Shown: positions 1 to 11,009, counted from the stretch's first letter. The stretch: DNA of 64,000 nt from Hysterangium stoloniferum (GCA_015178975.1 WHVD01000192.1:1-64000); one strand, 5' to 3'. The notes: generated by a model from the sequence alone, not told the origin. A program made the numbers and translations.

Positions 1-79
1 ATTGACGGTGAAGGTCAAAGGTTGAGGTTCCTTAGAAGAACTGGCTGGAATAAAACCCTGTCGTCCCGGGAGAATAAGT

Positions 80-373
80 CTAGATCCCAACGGTTGATCT
101 CTTAGAGTACCAAATTTCATAATTAATATGGAAGTCTTCTCCTAAAAGAATTGGCACCGTCATTCCTCTAACGACATAAGTTTCTGCCGCGAACTTCAGT
201 AACGTTCCACTGTCGTCCTCCAGGTAAATGGGAATATTAACATATCCGATAACCTTAGCGTTACCCGTGAGCTGGATTAGATGTAACTTGAGTCCTTGTT
301 TCAACTTATATATGCCCTGCAGCTCCTTGTAGAATTCCTCCGATATAAGGGAAAGATCCGCTCCCATGTCCAT
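80..373 (-). CDS. Aspartyl-protease-like segment of the Gypsy element
   Basis: A 97-residue frame beginning MDMGADLSLISEEF, a D-x-G-A-type retropepsin active-site pattern in which the usual DTGA/DSGA is DMGA. It continues with beta-strand-like segments and VPILLGEDFH, which is the retropepsin C-terminal ILG-x-D/N-F/W motif. Retropepsin cleaves the element polyprotein. It lies 3' of gag on the same strand, as expected for Ty3/Gypsy. Confidence 0.6.
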   Translation of the reverse strand: MDMGADLSLISEEFYKELQGIYKLKQGLKLHLIQLTGNAKVIGYVNIPIYLEDDSGTLLKFAAETYVVRGMTVPILLGEDFHINYEIWYSKRSTVGI

Positions 374-585
374 TCGAATTTTAACGTGTTCGGGTGAATC
401 GGGAGTTCCTACATGACCGAAAACATGGAGCGCTGCAACTCCTATGCTAGAGTAACCACGGGAGGATCCCGTTTTCGATAAAGGATTGTAGTATCCTCCT
501 TCATCAGACGACTGGGACGAGGGTATTGGATTCGAGGCCTCTTACTTTCCTTGCACAGGGACAAGATTACGTTCCTGCGTTCACT

Positions 586-2925
586 TCAGCAAGGAACATG
601 CTTCGGAGGGGAATCCAATACTGGATCATCATCGCTGTCCTCCAAATCCGAGTTCTCATACGGTAGTAAATCGGGGGGGTTCCTGGGATCAAACAGGAAC
701 GTGTCAACATCAGCTCCAGGCAAACAGAGCAAATTCGAACTGATTTGTTCGTGAGAATCTCCAGTCTGACAGTAGTCCTCGGTCAGGCCTTCAAGGTCCT
801 GCCGATGAGCACTCAGCCGGTCTCCTTTTTCGAAGAAATCTGCGGCGAGTATGGATACGTAAGCTTCAGACAGAAGAGCTTCACCAGTCGTTCGATTTTC
901 CTCCCTCACTAATTTGTCTTCGACATGGGGCGAATAAATGGAAACAAAAGTCAATTCGTCATCAGAGTTATTTACTTGTCCTTGTATAGATAGTCCATGA
1001 ACCGCTTCATATAACCTTTGCTCCTCAGCTTCCTCCGACATATCCTGTGCGGAGCATTTGTTGATAGAGACATAATGAGACATTTTGCCAGCTTGAGGGC
1101 AGTCTATCTTAAAATGCTCCGGACTTCCGCATATCCAACATTCCTTGGTGGGTTTGACCGAACTCCTCTTGTTACTCCTCTCGAAGAACATTTTTCCGTG
1201 ACGCTTTCCCTGTTTTGGATCAGCGACGTCCGGAACAGTCCTTCTCGTCGAGCCTCTCTCGTTAGTCTCACTAACGAGAATATGGTTAGGTGAAGAGGAG
1301 TCGCCAGTGACTCTAAAATCCAATTCTTGACCCTCCGATAACATTACGCGCGGTTTCTGGAACCTGTAACGTTCCCGGTGTGTTTGGACCCAAGCGTTAA
1401 TCAGAGCTTCTTGCAGGTTATTAGCATAAGTCTGTAAACTCATGATATCATCGATGGGTTGTCCTTGAAGAAGGTAGAGCCATTCTGTAGGCAGTGTGAG
1501 AATGAGTCTGCGTGTCTCATCCCCTCTGTCCTGGTGGAACCCGTACAGGAAACAATAAAGTTTAACTCTCCGTTGGATATAGTGGACGGGTGTCTCACGA
1601 TCGTGACCAACCTGTCGAAATTTCATAGCTTCCCATTCTAAGGCTAAGGATTCACGCCAACGAGTTCCGAGCAATCCTTTGATGATACCCCAAAGAAACG
1701 ACCCATGAGATTGACTGAATTCAGTACGATGCTCACGGTCTAAGGTGCTCCACCAGATCTTAGCGTGCCCCTTGAGTCGTCTTGGCAGAGCAACTCCTAA
1801 GATCGCACTCATAGAGTCTGATATCTCCGCGAGACTCATGATATCCATGATATAGTCCAGGGCTTCGGATTGAGCTCCATCGTATTCAGGGAGATCAGAC
1901 CATTTGATCTTAAGGTTGTTGGTGTTAAGAGTGACCTTCTTGTCCTTAGGTAAGTCATCAATAAGCGCGCTAGCTCGAGACCGCATCGGAGTTCGAAAAG
2001 GGGTATTAGGCACTCCATTGTGGCGTTCCCCACATCCTGAGTTCCCTCCCCGGTCTGAAGTATTCGAACTCCCAGATGAATCGCTAGGGGGTCCTCCTGA
2101 TGGCAAGAAAGGGTTTGAAGCGATCGGTAGAGAATGGCGGGGACCGTCTGGATTAAGCGATCCTCGACCAGCAACTGGGCCAGCTATGCCCTCAGTGAAT
2201 GCCGTGGAGAAGGACAGTTGACCCTTGTTGGCGACTGATCGGTTTCTGAGAGTGGTCACTTCATTCCTGAAGTTAGGGCTGTTGGAGACTCCCTCAAATG
2301 CAACGCGAGAGCAGTGATCTCCCTGGAGAGACGTTAGGCCCGGTTCCATTGCGATTTGTCTCTCGATCTCCGTCGCGTTCAGAAGTTGACACGGCTGGGG
2401 TTGATGGAAGGGAGCACAGACCTCAATCCTCTTCTCCTGAAGGCGTTCTATCACCTGCGTCCTCAAGTCTGGTGGAAAATCCTCCAATATTACGGGACGG
2501 TTGAGAGAATGCAGAAAACGAGTATCAGGGGACCCGTTTAAGTTGCGAACGAACGAATTGGTCGTGGAGATAGGCGAATCAGGGACCTGGATCGAGTTGT
2601 TATAGGGGAGGAGTACCTCTAAAACCATCTTATCAAGTCTTCTTTGGTTTCGCTTCAACCGACCTCTTAAAGTGAGGTATGCCAGCGATAGATTTGGCGT
2701 GACTCCATTGAGAGACTCCTCCAACATACGGATGTACATGTACTGGTAGTCAACCTTAGGCACAACATGATCTCCGCTAAGCAGGACATGCAGGATCTGC
2801 AACACATCATCATGCGTACGAAGTGCTTCAAGGAACAGAGAAAACACCTCCCGCTTGAGAATTCTTCTTCCTCCTTCCATAGTGGTCGTCACCTCGTTCG
2901 ACCATTCAGGAATCGATTGGGTCAA
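586..2925 (-). CDS. Retrotransposon Gag-like polyprotein
   Basis: An open frame of 779 residues. The central third has the helical retrotransposon-gag character (a WWSTLDREH-type stretch and tryptophan-rich helices). It is followed by one CCHC zinc knuckle (CWICGSPEHFKIDCP) near residue 600 and an acidic C-terminus ending in DSEDSDDD-like runs. Gag packages element RNA, and the knuckle is the nucleic-acid binder. The neighbouring short ORF at 2944-3525 has Pro/Ser-rich repeats (SPGVVAGSS twice) and belongs to the same element. This is a retroelement fossil or copy, not a host gene. Confidence 0.75.
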   Translation of the reverse strand: MTQSIPEWSNEVTTTMEGGRRILKREVFSLFLEALRTHDDVLQILHVLLSGDHVVPKVDYQYMYIRMLEESLNGVTPNLSLAYLTLRGRLKRNQRRLDKMVLEVLLPYNNSIQVPDSPISTTNSFVRNLNGSPDTRFLHSLNRPVILEDFPPDLRTQVIERLQEKRIEVCAPFHQPQPCQLLNATEIERQIAMEPGLTSLQGDHCSRVAFEGVSNSPNFRNEVTTLRNRSVANKGQLSFSTAFTEGIAGPVAGRGSLNPDGPRHSLPIASNPFLPSGGPPSDSSGSSNTSDRGGNSGCGERHNGVPNTPFRTPMRSRASALIDDLPKDKKVTLNTNNLKIKWSDLPEYDGAQSEALDYIMDIMSLAEISDSMSAILGVALPRRLKGHAKIWWSTLDREHRTEFSQSHGSFLWGIIKGLLGTRWRESLALEWEAMKFRQVGHDRETPVHYIQRRVKLYCFLYGFHQDRGDETRRLILTLPTEWLYLLQGQPIDDIMSLQTYANNLQEALINAWVQTHRERYRFQKPRVMLSEGQELDFRVTGDSSSPNHILVSETNERGSTRRTVPDVADPKQGKRHGKMFFERSNKRSSVKPTKECWICGSPEHFKIDCPQAGKMSHYVSINKCSAQDMSEEAEEQRLYEAVHGLSIQGQVNNSDDELTFVSIYSPHVEDKLVREENRTTGEALLSEAYVSILAADFFEKGDRLSAHRQDLEGLTEDYCQTGDSHEQISSNLLCLPGADVDTFLFDPRNPPDLLPYENSDLEDSDDDPVLDSPPKHVPC

Positions 2926-2943
2926 ATCCTCAAGGTTCCCTGG

Positions 2944-3525
2944 TCATGTGAATAAATCCCGCGCCGATAAAATCGCTTGATAACGCCCTAACCAGACTGC
3001 TACAGTCTCCGGTAGAATAGGGTAATCTGTACTGTACTCCTCCATGAAGGGGGTAACCTGGTCCTCGGGGATTCGATCGATGTAGTACATATCCCATTTG
3101 TAGTTGATGGGCTGGGCATAAACCATATGACCTCCGAGGAACTGCTTAAGGATGACCTGTCTCGGAGGGAATCTGAGAACGGGCGTGGGTGCTCGATTAG
3201 ACTCAATGTTAACTCCAGGGGTGTCCAACTGCTCGAGTAATGAGCGTTCCTCAGGTGGATCGGGGGGAATGTTCATTGACGATCCAGCTACTACTCCGGG
3301 GGAATCCTCTGGAGGAGGTGGTCCTGGAGGAAGCTGGGGAATGTTCGTAGACGATCCAGCTACTACTCCGGGGGAATCCTCCGGAGGAGCTGATCCTTGA
3401 AAAGTCGACGAAGACTTCCTCAGGGTGATGTTACAGGGTGGTTCTAGGTTAAAAGATTTTTGACGAGGCATGGAGCTACCCGGCATTGATGAAGGCCTAG
3501 ATGTTTGATTCTTGCCCGTAGTCAT
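2944..3525 (-). CDS. Leader ORF of the Gypsy element (Pro/Ser-rich)
   Basis: A 193-residue open frame between the LTR leader and the gag ORF. The N-terminal half is low complexity and contains a duplicated block (PPEDSPGVVAGSS, residues ~48-90). The C-terminal half is more ordered, with YAQPINYKWDMYYID and WLGRYQAI stretches. I recognise no family. Its position right after the LTR and its 19-bp gap to gag suggest an N-terminal piece or companion of Gag. Confidence 0.45.
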   Translation of the reverse strand: MTTGKNQTSRPSSMPGSSMPRQKSFNLEPPCNITLRKSSSTFQGSAPPEDSPGVVAGSSTNIPQLPPGPPPPEDSPGVVAGSSMNIPPDPPEERSLLEQLDTPGVNIESNRAPTPVLRFPPRQVILKQFLGGHMVYAQPINYKWDMYYIDRIPEDQVTPFMEEYSTDYPILPETVAVWLGRYQAILSARDLFT

Positions 3526-3601
3526 TCGCGTGTTCAGGTCTTAGTAGTCAAATAATAAGTTTTTCCTCGTAGGAAAAGAACGGTCCGGCCCGGATCACCA
3601 C

Positions 3602-4245
3602 TGTGAAGAGTCGATAGATTCTGACCGTTCAATATACGAAGAATAGTGTCTATTCAAATACTATTAGCAGATATTGACCGTACAGTACAATACCGTAGAT
3701 TACTAGACAAGCTGTGCTAGTAAGAAGACACGCTATGCGTCACAAGAGCAACTGTACAGTTGCTCTTGACGGCTAGAATGAAAGAATGGAAGAGTTGACC
3801 TTCACGGTACAACTCGTAGCTAGATGTAAAATAGATAATCAACGCGAAGCTGAATATCTAGAGTAAAGAAACAATAGCGCGAGTCGACTATAATGTCGAC
3901 TAGCGCAAAGACTTAGATTGGAACTCGACCTTTGCGGTTCGAGTCCAAAGTACGTTAGTATGCAAGAGAATACTACCTTTAAAGGTAGTTGAAACGTTAC
4001 CCTTGACACCTCTCACTATTCGACGTCTGGGTCGTTTACGAGGTGGTGTCTGCTGGGTAAAAGTTCTCTGTCTCTTTTGGCGCTGAGAGCGCCCATACGT
4101 ATACACAAAGCTTCGAACTACAAAATCAAGGTGTGCTCGAAATATAGAAAGAATATAAAGAAAGAAAATAAAAGGTAAATAATAAAGTACTATAATCCAG
4201 CTATTATTCCTTAATCCAAGTATGCATATATGCATACCCTTTACA
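3602..4245 (-). repeat. 5' LTR of the left-edge Gypsy element
   Basis: The LTR is 644 bp. On the minus strand it starts TGTAAAG and ends CTTCACA, which are near-inverted ends. The right boundary is set by where the older reverse-transcriptase sequence stops. The left boundary is set by the primer-binding-like site one base beyond it. Its last ~45 bp resemble the end of the solo LTR at 4987-5609, so the two belong to related families. The mate LTR is off the window, so the target duplication (expected CTCAA at 4246-4250) cannot be confirmed. Confidence 0.65.
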
Positions 4246-4986
4246 CTCAAGATCATTGGAAAATATTAGTATGTATGTCATCGAGATAGATAATTACCCA
4301 AATATCAAGTAAATCTGAAAATATTTTGTTCATTAATTGTTGAAAGGTTGCTGGAGCGTTGCATAGTCCAAAAGGCATAACCAAATATTCGAAAGATCCA
4401 TATCAAGTCTGAAAGGCTGTTTTCCATTCCTCACCTGGAGCAATCCTAACTAAATTATAGGTGCCTCGGAGATTGATTCTCATAAAATATTTCGCTGTTC
4501 AAAGTCGATCCAAAAGATCAGGAATTAAAGGAAGTGGATAACAATTTTTCGTGTGATTAAGTCCTCGATAGTCGACGCAAAGTCGTAGGCTTCTGTCTTT
4601 TTTCTTGACGAATAAAATTGGTGCACCAGTGGGAGATTGCGATGATCAAATAAATTTCTTCGAAAGATTTTCTTGGAGATATTCTCGTAGCACGTGAAGT
4701 TCTGTCTTGGATAATGAATAGATCAGACCCATAGGTGGAGTAGTTCCTTCTTCTAATGGGATAGTGTGATCATAACTTCAATGTTGAGGTAAAGCTTCAG
4801 CTTCTTTTTTGTTGAAAATATCCGAGAAATCAGAATATTCGGTCAGAATGTTCAGTATGTCAAATGAAGTTGAAGTCATAGTTTTTGCACTAGAGGCCTT
4901 ACAAGTCTTGAAAGATTCATCGTGAATGAAGACCACAAAAGTTTGAGAGTCTTTTGCTTTCACAGCTCGTAAGAAAGTCTTCTGAT

Positions 4987-5609
4987 TGTGAGAGGTATGG
5001 CGAAATACACTCAGGAAATATAGTCAGATGAGCTCTTACTATATCTCCTTTATTATTTCTATTTTCTCTCTTTTATTATATCTATAATTAGTTCGACGAC
5101 CTATGTATGTGGTACATCGACTCTTGTGGGCACATGCGCAGACTTATATATTCTAGCGCCCGCAGTTTAGAACTCAGACACTTCTTACACCGCAACCACG
5201 ACTTACCCAGACACCCATTAGTGTCCTGTAAGTTGTGATTGGTGTATCGTCTCGACTGTCACAGACAGGCTTTAGCTATCTACTCTATCAGAGTTTCGAA
5301 CTGTACCAGTCGAAACTCAATCCTCATCACTACTCGCGTGGACCACATCCATGCTATTCTATTATTCGACTCTCTAGTACTCTACCTTACTCTCGAGCAG
5401 TTGTTCAGCATTGCACTAGACAGTCGATTCTACTTATTCGTTTTAGCTACCTTATTCTAGATAGCTACTTCCTTCTACCGTATTGAACTGAGTAGTCAAT
5501 ATGTGTTCATTCTGTATTAGACTTCGACAGTCAATACATCTTGGTGTTGTACCTAAACGGTCGATATTCTTCATATATAGAACGGTTAGAACTTCCACCA
5601 CTCTTCACA
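4987..5609 (+). repeat. Solo LTR (Gypsy-type) with 5-bp target duplication
   Basis: A 623-bp sequence starting TGTGAGAGG and ending CTCTTCACA, flanked by the perfect 5-bp direct repeat CTGAT (4982-4986 and 5610-5614). It sits inside the older Gypsy fossil in the opposite orientation. Its final ~45 bp are similar to the end of the LTR at 3602-4245. A solo LTR arises when the two LTRs of one insertion recombine. Confidence 0.85.
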
Positions 5610-5670
5610 CTGATTGACTATGTTGATATTCAGATTGACAGTCTCAGATTTCAATTCTTCATGGATTTTC

Positions 5671-6225
5671 TCAGATGTAGATGAATGACTCACCAAGGTC
5701 GAAGCATGCTTCTCTTTCCGATAACGTTTCGATTGACGGTTGAATCAGATTCGGATTTGTCAAAGGTGTCCAAGTAGGTTCAAATGATATATGGCCAGAT
5801 CGCCAGTCAATCGCAGGATTGTATTGCTTCAGCCAGTTGAGTCCTAATACCACTTGACAAGACAAGTCGAGATTGGTTAAAAAGAATTGTAATTCTTGAG
5901 TTTGCCCAGATGGAAAGTAAACTTGTAACATAGTTGTATATGTAATTTGTCCTGATGTCGGAATTGATCCATCAATTAATTTTAACGATAAGGAATTTTT
6001 CAATTGGTCGAAAGGATTATTTTGTGGCACAAATGTTTTGTCCATAAAAATATGACTAGATCCTGAATCAATTAATGCTTTTATTTTTGGAATTTTCTTC
6101 GATTCAAGTTCAATAATTAAAGAATCAGAAATTGTTACCGCTCGTAATATTACACAGGAATCTTTTTCAATGTGATTGAGTTTTCTTCGATACTCTTCAC
6201 ATGTCTGAAGAGTATCCCTTTTCAA
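5671..6225 (-). pseudogene. Retropepsin segment of the older Gypsy fossil
   Basis: A 184-residue open stretch. The retropepsin active site DSGSS lies near residue 53. VVLGLNWLKQYNPAIDW near residue 140 is the typical end of a Gypsy protease. It is flanked by a zinc-knuckle region at higher coordinates and reverse transcriptase at lower coordinates, in the proper Gypsy order for the minus strand. It is part of a dead element. Confidence 0.65.
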
Positions 6226-7136
6226 TTTTCCGATTTAACATTCGATGTTTGATTTGACTGGTTAGATTGAGTTGTCGAATCTTGGACTTCAATGATTCAT
6301 CCTTTTGCAATTTGACGAGTTTTTCTTTTTGGGGCAATCCCTCACTGAATGGCCTTTTTCTCCACATAATATATATAATCCTTCTTTAAATCTTCTCTCT
6401 CATTTGGCAGGAAGTAATCATCCATCAGATCCTAGAATTGTCGAAGATGGTTTCAGGAGGATAGTCACAATTCATTGAATACACAAAATTTTATGAAAAA
6501 CTCCTCATATTTTTAAGTGAGACTATTTCTCCTGGCTATGACTACATGTTTTAGGGATTTATATTTCATTAACCCAAAATTTCATCTTGAAGACTTGTAC
6601 ACTCCCTTAAAATATGCACAAATGTCATGGTTATACAAGATTATCTGGGTTGTTACCTAATCTTTGGGATAAAATACATTCTCTAGTACATATCTCCATG
6701 ACTTTTAAAATGTCCACAAACATTATAGTTAACCAAAATTACTTGGGTTATGACTTAATCTTTGGGATAAGATGGGTTCTCTTGTATATTATGCAAACTT
6801 TCAAATATAGTTCATATAATTTAATTTATTTGGTTTAGAAAGTTAACCAGAACTATCTGGCCAACCAATCCATATTGTGGAATTTATCCCCAAAAGGATA
6901 ATCTATATATGTTTGTTTGACTAACCTTTGTCAGATACAAGATAAATATTAATATTTCCTTATTCTCCAGAATATTATCTGATAGGCTGAATTTGATTAA
7001 ATATTAATTTTACAACAAACAATATAAATATATATACTTTAGTGGATAAATAACTTTTAAAGTTTTCAGTTGTCCTCCTCACTTGAGTCAAAGGCCTAAA
7101 TGTTCTTGAAGTCGAAGTTGTCAGTTTTGAAGTCAA

Positions 7137-7208
7137 AGGTGTTTGTGATGTCAAAGGTGTTCATGATGTCAAAGGTGTTCGTGATGTCAAAGGTGTTCGT
7201 GATGTCAA
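7137..7208. repeat. Four-copy 18-bp tandem repeat
   Basis: Four near-identical units of AGGTGTTCGTGATGTCAA lie in the leader/gag region of the old Gypsy fossil. Units differ at one position (TTTG, TTCA, TTCG, TTCG). The unit length is a multiple of three, so it would have expanded without changing frame. Confidence 0.8.
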
Positions 7209-8180
7209 AGGATAAGTCATAGGCATCATTGATTGTCTTTTTTCAAATCTTCACGGAGTCGAACTTGATTCTGTTTCGCATTGTCGTTCATTTTCTCACA
7301 TCCAATAGTAAGAGTTGAGTTGAAGGGCTGCCGTTTGCAATTCGGCAAAACTTTTGGGCTGAACTTGAAGCTTCACTATTTCATGCTTTATTCAATTTGG
7401 AAGTCCTTTATAATATTATTGTCATAAAGTGAATTTGTCATATCAAGTTTGAGCAGCAAGACTTGTAAATTGAATCAAATACTTCGTGATGAGCTTTCAT
7501 TCGAAGATTATCGAGTTTTTCTTCAGCTTCTCCTTCTGCATCAATTTCTCCAAACTGAGCATATAATTCATCTAGAAAATCACGATAATCCACAAGGAAA
7601 GATGGAGGCAGAATCGGAGGATTTAATAGAAAAGGTTGCCACCACTCTTGAGCTGTTTTCCAGAAATACAAAGTTACCATCGTAATCTTTGATTGATCAG
7701 ATTCGAACAATTTTGGTCGAGATCGAAAAACCATTTTGCATTGAGCGATAAAATTCTTTAACATCAAAGGTTCTTCTCCGGTAAACTCTTTGGGCTTATT
7801 CACTGTGATTTCAGCATTTGTTCCTTCAATACTTTTCTGAGCACATCTCTGAAATGTCATAACATTGTTTCATCATCAGATGTAACAACTTCGGGGGGCA
7901 GAGATTCAGGCAAAGGTGTTAGAGGAGATCAGGATTCTTCTTGGATTGGCAAGATCGACTCTTCTCGAATTTCTTCGGATTCTCGGATCTCTTTGGGTTC
8001 TCAGATTGAAGACATTGCAGCTCTTCTAGTTTTGGTTAAAGGAGAAACTGGAATTCACAATGGCTGAATAACTCTCAGTGAAGGAATAGGAGCTATGGAT
8101 TGAAGTGCAGTAGAACTCAATGCTTTGGTAGTCTCAGATCACGTCCTGGGCTTCATCAACAGTTGATAGTTGAAATATAC

Positions 8181-8615
8181 TGTCACGAATCAATTATTCT
8201 TCAATAAAGTCGAATAATATTCTATTAATCAAACTCGAAAGCCTTGTTTGATGAAGTATACATATATTCACCCTGTTGATGAAGTAAGAGGCTATTACCA
8301 GTCGTGAGAACTCACAGAAGTATTTGTCGAAGAAGTTACGACAAGCTAGATTATTAATATGACTAATTTACAGATATTTCGACTGACTTCCCTTGCTTCT
8401 TTCATGGCCCTTTTATACTTTTCTTTGTATCGTTATGACTATATTATGAACTAATAATGAAATAATTCATGATGTTGAAATGAGACATGTCAAAAGAGAT
8501 TCAATGTTGTCGAATAATGTTCAGGTTGATCGAGTTGAGTTCAATGAGTCAAAGAGTTGTTGAATATTATGTTTGATTGTTTGTGACAATGTTGTGACTT
8601 GTGACAGTTGTGACA
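8181..8615 (-). repeat. Probable 5' LTR of the older Gypsy fossil
   Basis: About 435 bp with inverted ends TGTCAC and GTGACA. It lies directly upstream (minus strand) of the gag remnant. The right end could also be placed at 8606, because GTGACA recurs. No second copy is in the window, so the call rests on the ends and the position. Confidence 0.5.
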
Positions 8616-9820
8616 GGGACGAAGTACTTAACAGTGAGGATCAAACTCAAGGTGTGATTAAAGATTACTTATTGATAGGGAGAGAAAATGAGTAACATGG
8701 CTACTATGAGAAAGGAGCAAATGGCTTAAGGAATGCATCCTGTTAAGCTAAGTTTATCCATGGAGTCGAGTTGAATAGTAGCTTCGACTGTTACAGTGTG
8801 AAGCTTTGCTTATGGTCAAAATATAAGTATGGTAACATTGATGTTATTGAGATGGAACCCCAAACCAATACTTGCATGATGCAGGTGGTGGTTGTCAGGG
8901 TGTAATGTATTCAGGGGATTCTCTTAGATAGCTCAATATATGCTATAGTGTCACAGAGCTTCAACAATAAAACAAGCAAAGGTCCAGTAATTTAAATACT
9001 GATAGATTAATGAGCTGCGCTATGAAGCTTAAACAACTCAAATCAATGCTTATTTTGATTATTGAAAGGTTCAATAGAACTGTGTATGACTCTTTTAGCA
9101 AATACAAGAACTATTCCTTGAGAATAGGGGCTGGAAGCTGAATATATGCGCAGTAACTTGGCAGAGACTTGATATAAGAGCTTCGGATTCTTGTATGCTT
9201 ATTTGTAACTATTAATAGTTATTTAACAAGGTGTTAAATAATTTATTAATAGAGAAAATAAATTGTATTGGATTATCTGAGTGCTTGTACTTGATTAATT
9301 CAATAAACTTAGGGCTGGGCCTTGAGTAATCTAGTATTGGCAGGGATTTCAGTAAGGATACTTAGATACTTATTAGGTTTATTATCTAATTAATAAGCCT
9401 AAAGGGTAGCTGTGAGGCTGGGGAACTTAGATGATTAGCTAAGGTCCAAGAGTTGCTGACAAAGATTCAAGATGCTGCAAGTGTAGGTGCTTGCAGTGAG
9501 TGTATCAGACTAAGGCTATTATTGTCCTTAGGATGATTAGATAAGCTGGTGCTGTGCTGCAAATATGTGAGAGATAAGATCTTATTGGAAACTTGGCCCT
9601 CCTTATATACATTTTGACAACTCAATGATTAGCTAACTATTTAGTTTATGAGGTCATTAGTGAGATCATAATGACCTCATATTCTACTCATTATTTACCC
9701 TTTGTTTAACATGTGATTCCCTTCTCTGAGACAAGGGTTCTAACCTCTTGCTTGAACATGAAGGTTCAAGGCCGCGGTCCCGGGACGGAAGCAAACGATG
9801 AGTCGGCGGAACCTAATAAT
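8616..9820. other. AT-rich spacer with no recognisable gene
   Basis: No ORF of 60 codons, no tRNA-like fold and no LTR pair could be seen. The composition matches the surrounding decayed repeats, so it is probably old repeat sequence beyond recognition. Confidence 0.5.
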
Positions 9821-9910
9821 GACTCGGGTAGTCACGTTCGTGACTTGTGTGACTCGGGTAGTCACATTCGTGACTTGTGTGACTCGGGTGGTCACATTCG
9901 TGACCTTTGT
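9821..9910. repeat. Three-copy 30-bp tandem repeat with an internal palindrome
   Basis: Three exact-length units (9821-9850, 9851-9880, 9881-9910) differ at only a few positions. Each holds the interrupted palindrome GTCAC-N4-GTGAC. The block ends in TTTGTGACATCCC. It lies in noncoding sequence 420 bp before the gag-only element and may be a regulatory block of an LTR or a small satellite. Confidence 0.8.
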
Positions 9911-10331
9911 GACATCCCGACACTGGAGGCTTATGTAATAAGTCACATGACTCCAAAAATGCGCAAACTAGGCTGCACAAGGTGCCAAAAGGTAATAACT
10001 AAGTAAATAAAATATAAATAATTAGTTAAAAATTATAATAAATTAACTAAGATATAATAGCATAATATGAGTTCATATATGCTATTATTATGCGAAGTTA
10101 AAAGGAATAGAGCCTATATTTCACAATAAAAATATAATAAAAATACAATAAATTCGAAAGAATATTAAATAATCCACAGAAAATTAAGAGGATATTATGA
10201 TATGATGCTGATACATCACACAGGGTTAAAAGTGTCTCTTGGTTGTGACTACTATGATTACAAATGTCACTGTTGTGGCACTCATGTGCCCACAAGCATA
10301 CATGGACCTTTGCACTACTAAATGCAAGATA

Positions 10332-10529
10332 TGTTAGATTTTTGAGTAAAGTGAGCAGCCGGAGTCGTATAGTGACCAGAGGCACTAATTCTCACACTAA
10401 TTACCAATCCTGTTATTAGTATATAGTTACGCATGTGACCCCCCATGCATTTATAACCAACAATATCACTCAGACAGTATTGCGCTTGTCCTCTATAGGT
10501 CTAATCATATTTTCGCTGAAAAGTTAACA
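10332..10529 (+). repeat. 5' LTR of the Copia-like gag-only element
   Basis: 198 bp, TGTTAGA to GTTAACA. It matches the 3' LTR except for about 8 transitions and the lack of a 9-nt stretch (ATCCCCGTA or an equivalent placement) near its middle. Confidence 0.9.
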
Positions 10530-10684
10530 TAAATGCATATGTAACCTAGCTTGAGGGGCATCATCAAGCAACGCTGAGTGGGGCTGAAACCACTGGACTT
10601 GCACAGCTTTGACTAGCTGGCTTTATCATCGCGGACATCATACACCAATCCATTACGACACTCGTGCTACGAAGTCGACCCCGA

Positions 10685-10940
10685 ATCGGAACCATGGACA
10701 CCTCGTTGAAAAGCGTCACACGCTAACCCCGAATCGGAACTGTGGATGCCTCGTTGAAAAGTGTTGCACGCCGAACCCAAACCCAAACCCAAACCCAAAC
10801 CTGTGGATGCCTCATTGAAAAGCATCACACACTGATCCTGAACCCGAACCCATGGATGCCTCGTTGAAAAGCATCGCACACCAATCCTGAACCTGAACCC
10901 GTGGACGCCTCATTGAAAAGTGTCGCACACCAAACCGAAC
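10685..10940. repeat. ~50-bp minisatellite, about five copies
   Basis: Each unit carries a variant of GTGGATGCCTCGTTGAAAAG followed by CGCACACC and a Pro-Asn-rich AACCCGAACC tail. Unit starts lie near 10691, 10739, 10801, 10851 and 10900. One spacer has expanded into five AACCCA-type hexamers (10774-10801). It lies between the 5' LTR and the gag region of the gag-only element. Confidence 0.75.
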
Positions 10941-11009
10941 TGTTAGCCACGCCCCGTCGAACAGCGTGCACTGAACCCGAACTCGAAACTGAACCGAAGA
11001 CACTGAAAA

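Larger units (their letters stand above)
1..4245 (-). mobile_element. Ty3/Gypsy LTR retrotransposon, 5' part, running off the left edge
   Basis: The element reads on the minus strand. From right to left it has a 5' LTR (3602-4245), a primer-binding-like site at 3585-3600 that reads TGGTGATCCGGGCCGG on the minus strand, a short leader ORF (2944-3525), a long gag ORF (586-2925) and an aspartyl-protease-like region (80-373). The rest of pol and the 3' LTR lie outside the window. It interrupts an older Gypsy copy just after that copy's YLDD reverse-transcriptase box, so it is the younger insertion. The gag frame is open. Wholeness of the element cannot be judged from here. Confidence 0.8.
4246..8615 (-). 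mobile_element. Older Ty3/Gypsy fossil, broken and nested
   Basis: A minus-strand element decayed in many places (at least half a dozen breaks). Parts from right to left are an LTR (8181-8615), gag remnants (best at 7438-7860), a CCHC knuckle region (~6240-6420), an aspartyl protease segment with ALIDSGSSHIFMD (5671-6225) and a reverse-transcriptase segment (~4246-4986). The reverse transcriptase shows the [11 protein letters not shown] and YLDD boxes. Two later insertions interrupt it: the left-edge Gypsy element at 4245 and a solo LTR at 4987-5609. The part of pol beyond YLDD is missing from the window or displaced. It is clearly older than its invaders. Confidence 0.75.

Noticed and set aside
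3930-3950. GGTTCGAGTCC, a perfect tRNA B-box
   Set aside because: It lies inside the Gypsy LTR and no cloverleaf can be folded around it. A chance match, or at most an internal LTR promoter.
9821-9910. Regular direct repeats resembling a CRISPR array
   Set aside because: Units are contiguous with no spacers, and the genome is eukaryotic.
10774-10801. AACCCA hexamers like telomere repeats
   Set aside because: The fungal telomere unit is CCCTAA/TTAGGG. This run is a local expansion inside a minisatellite.
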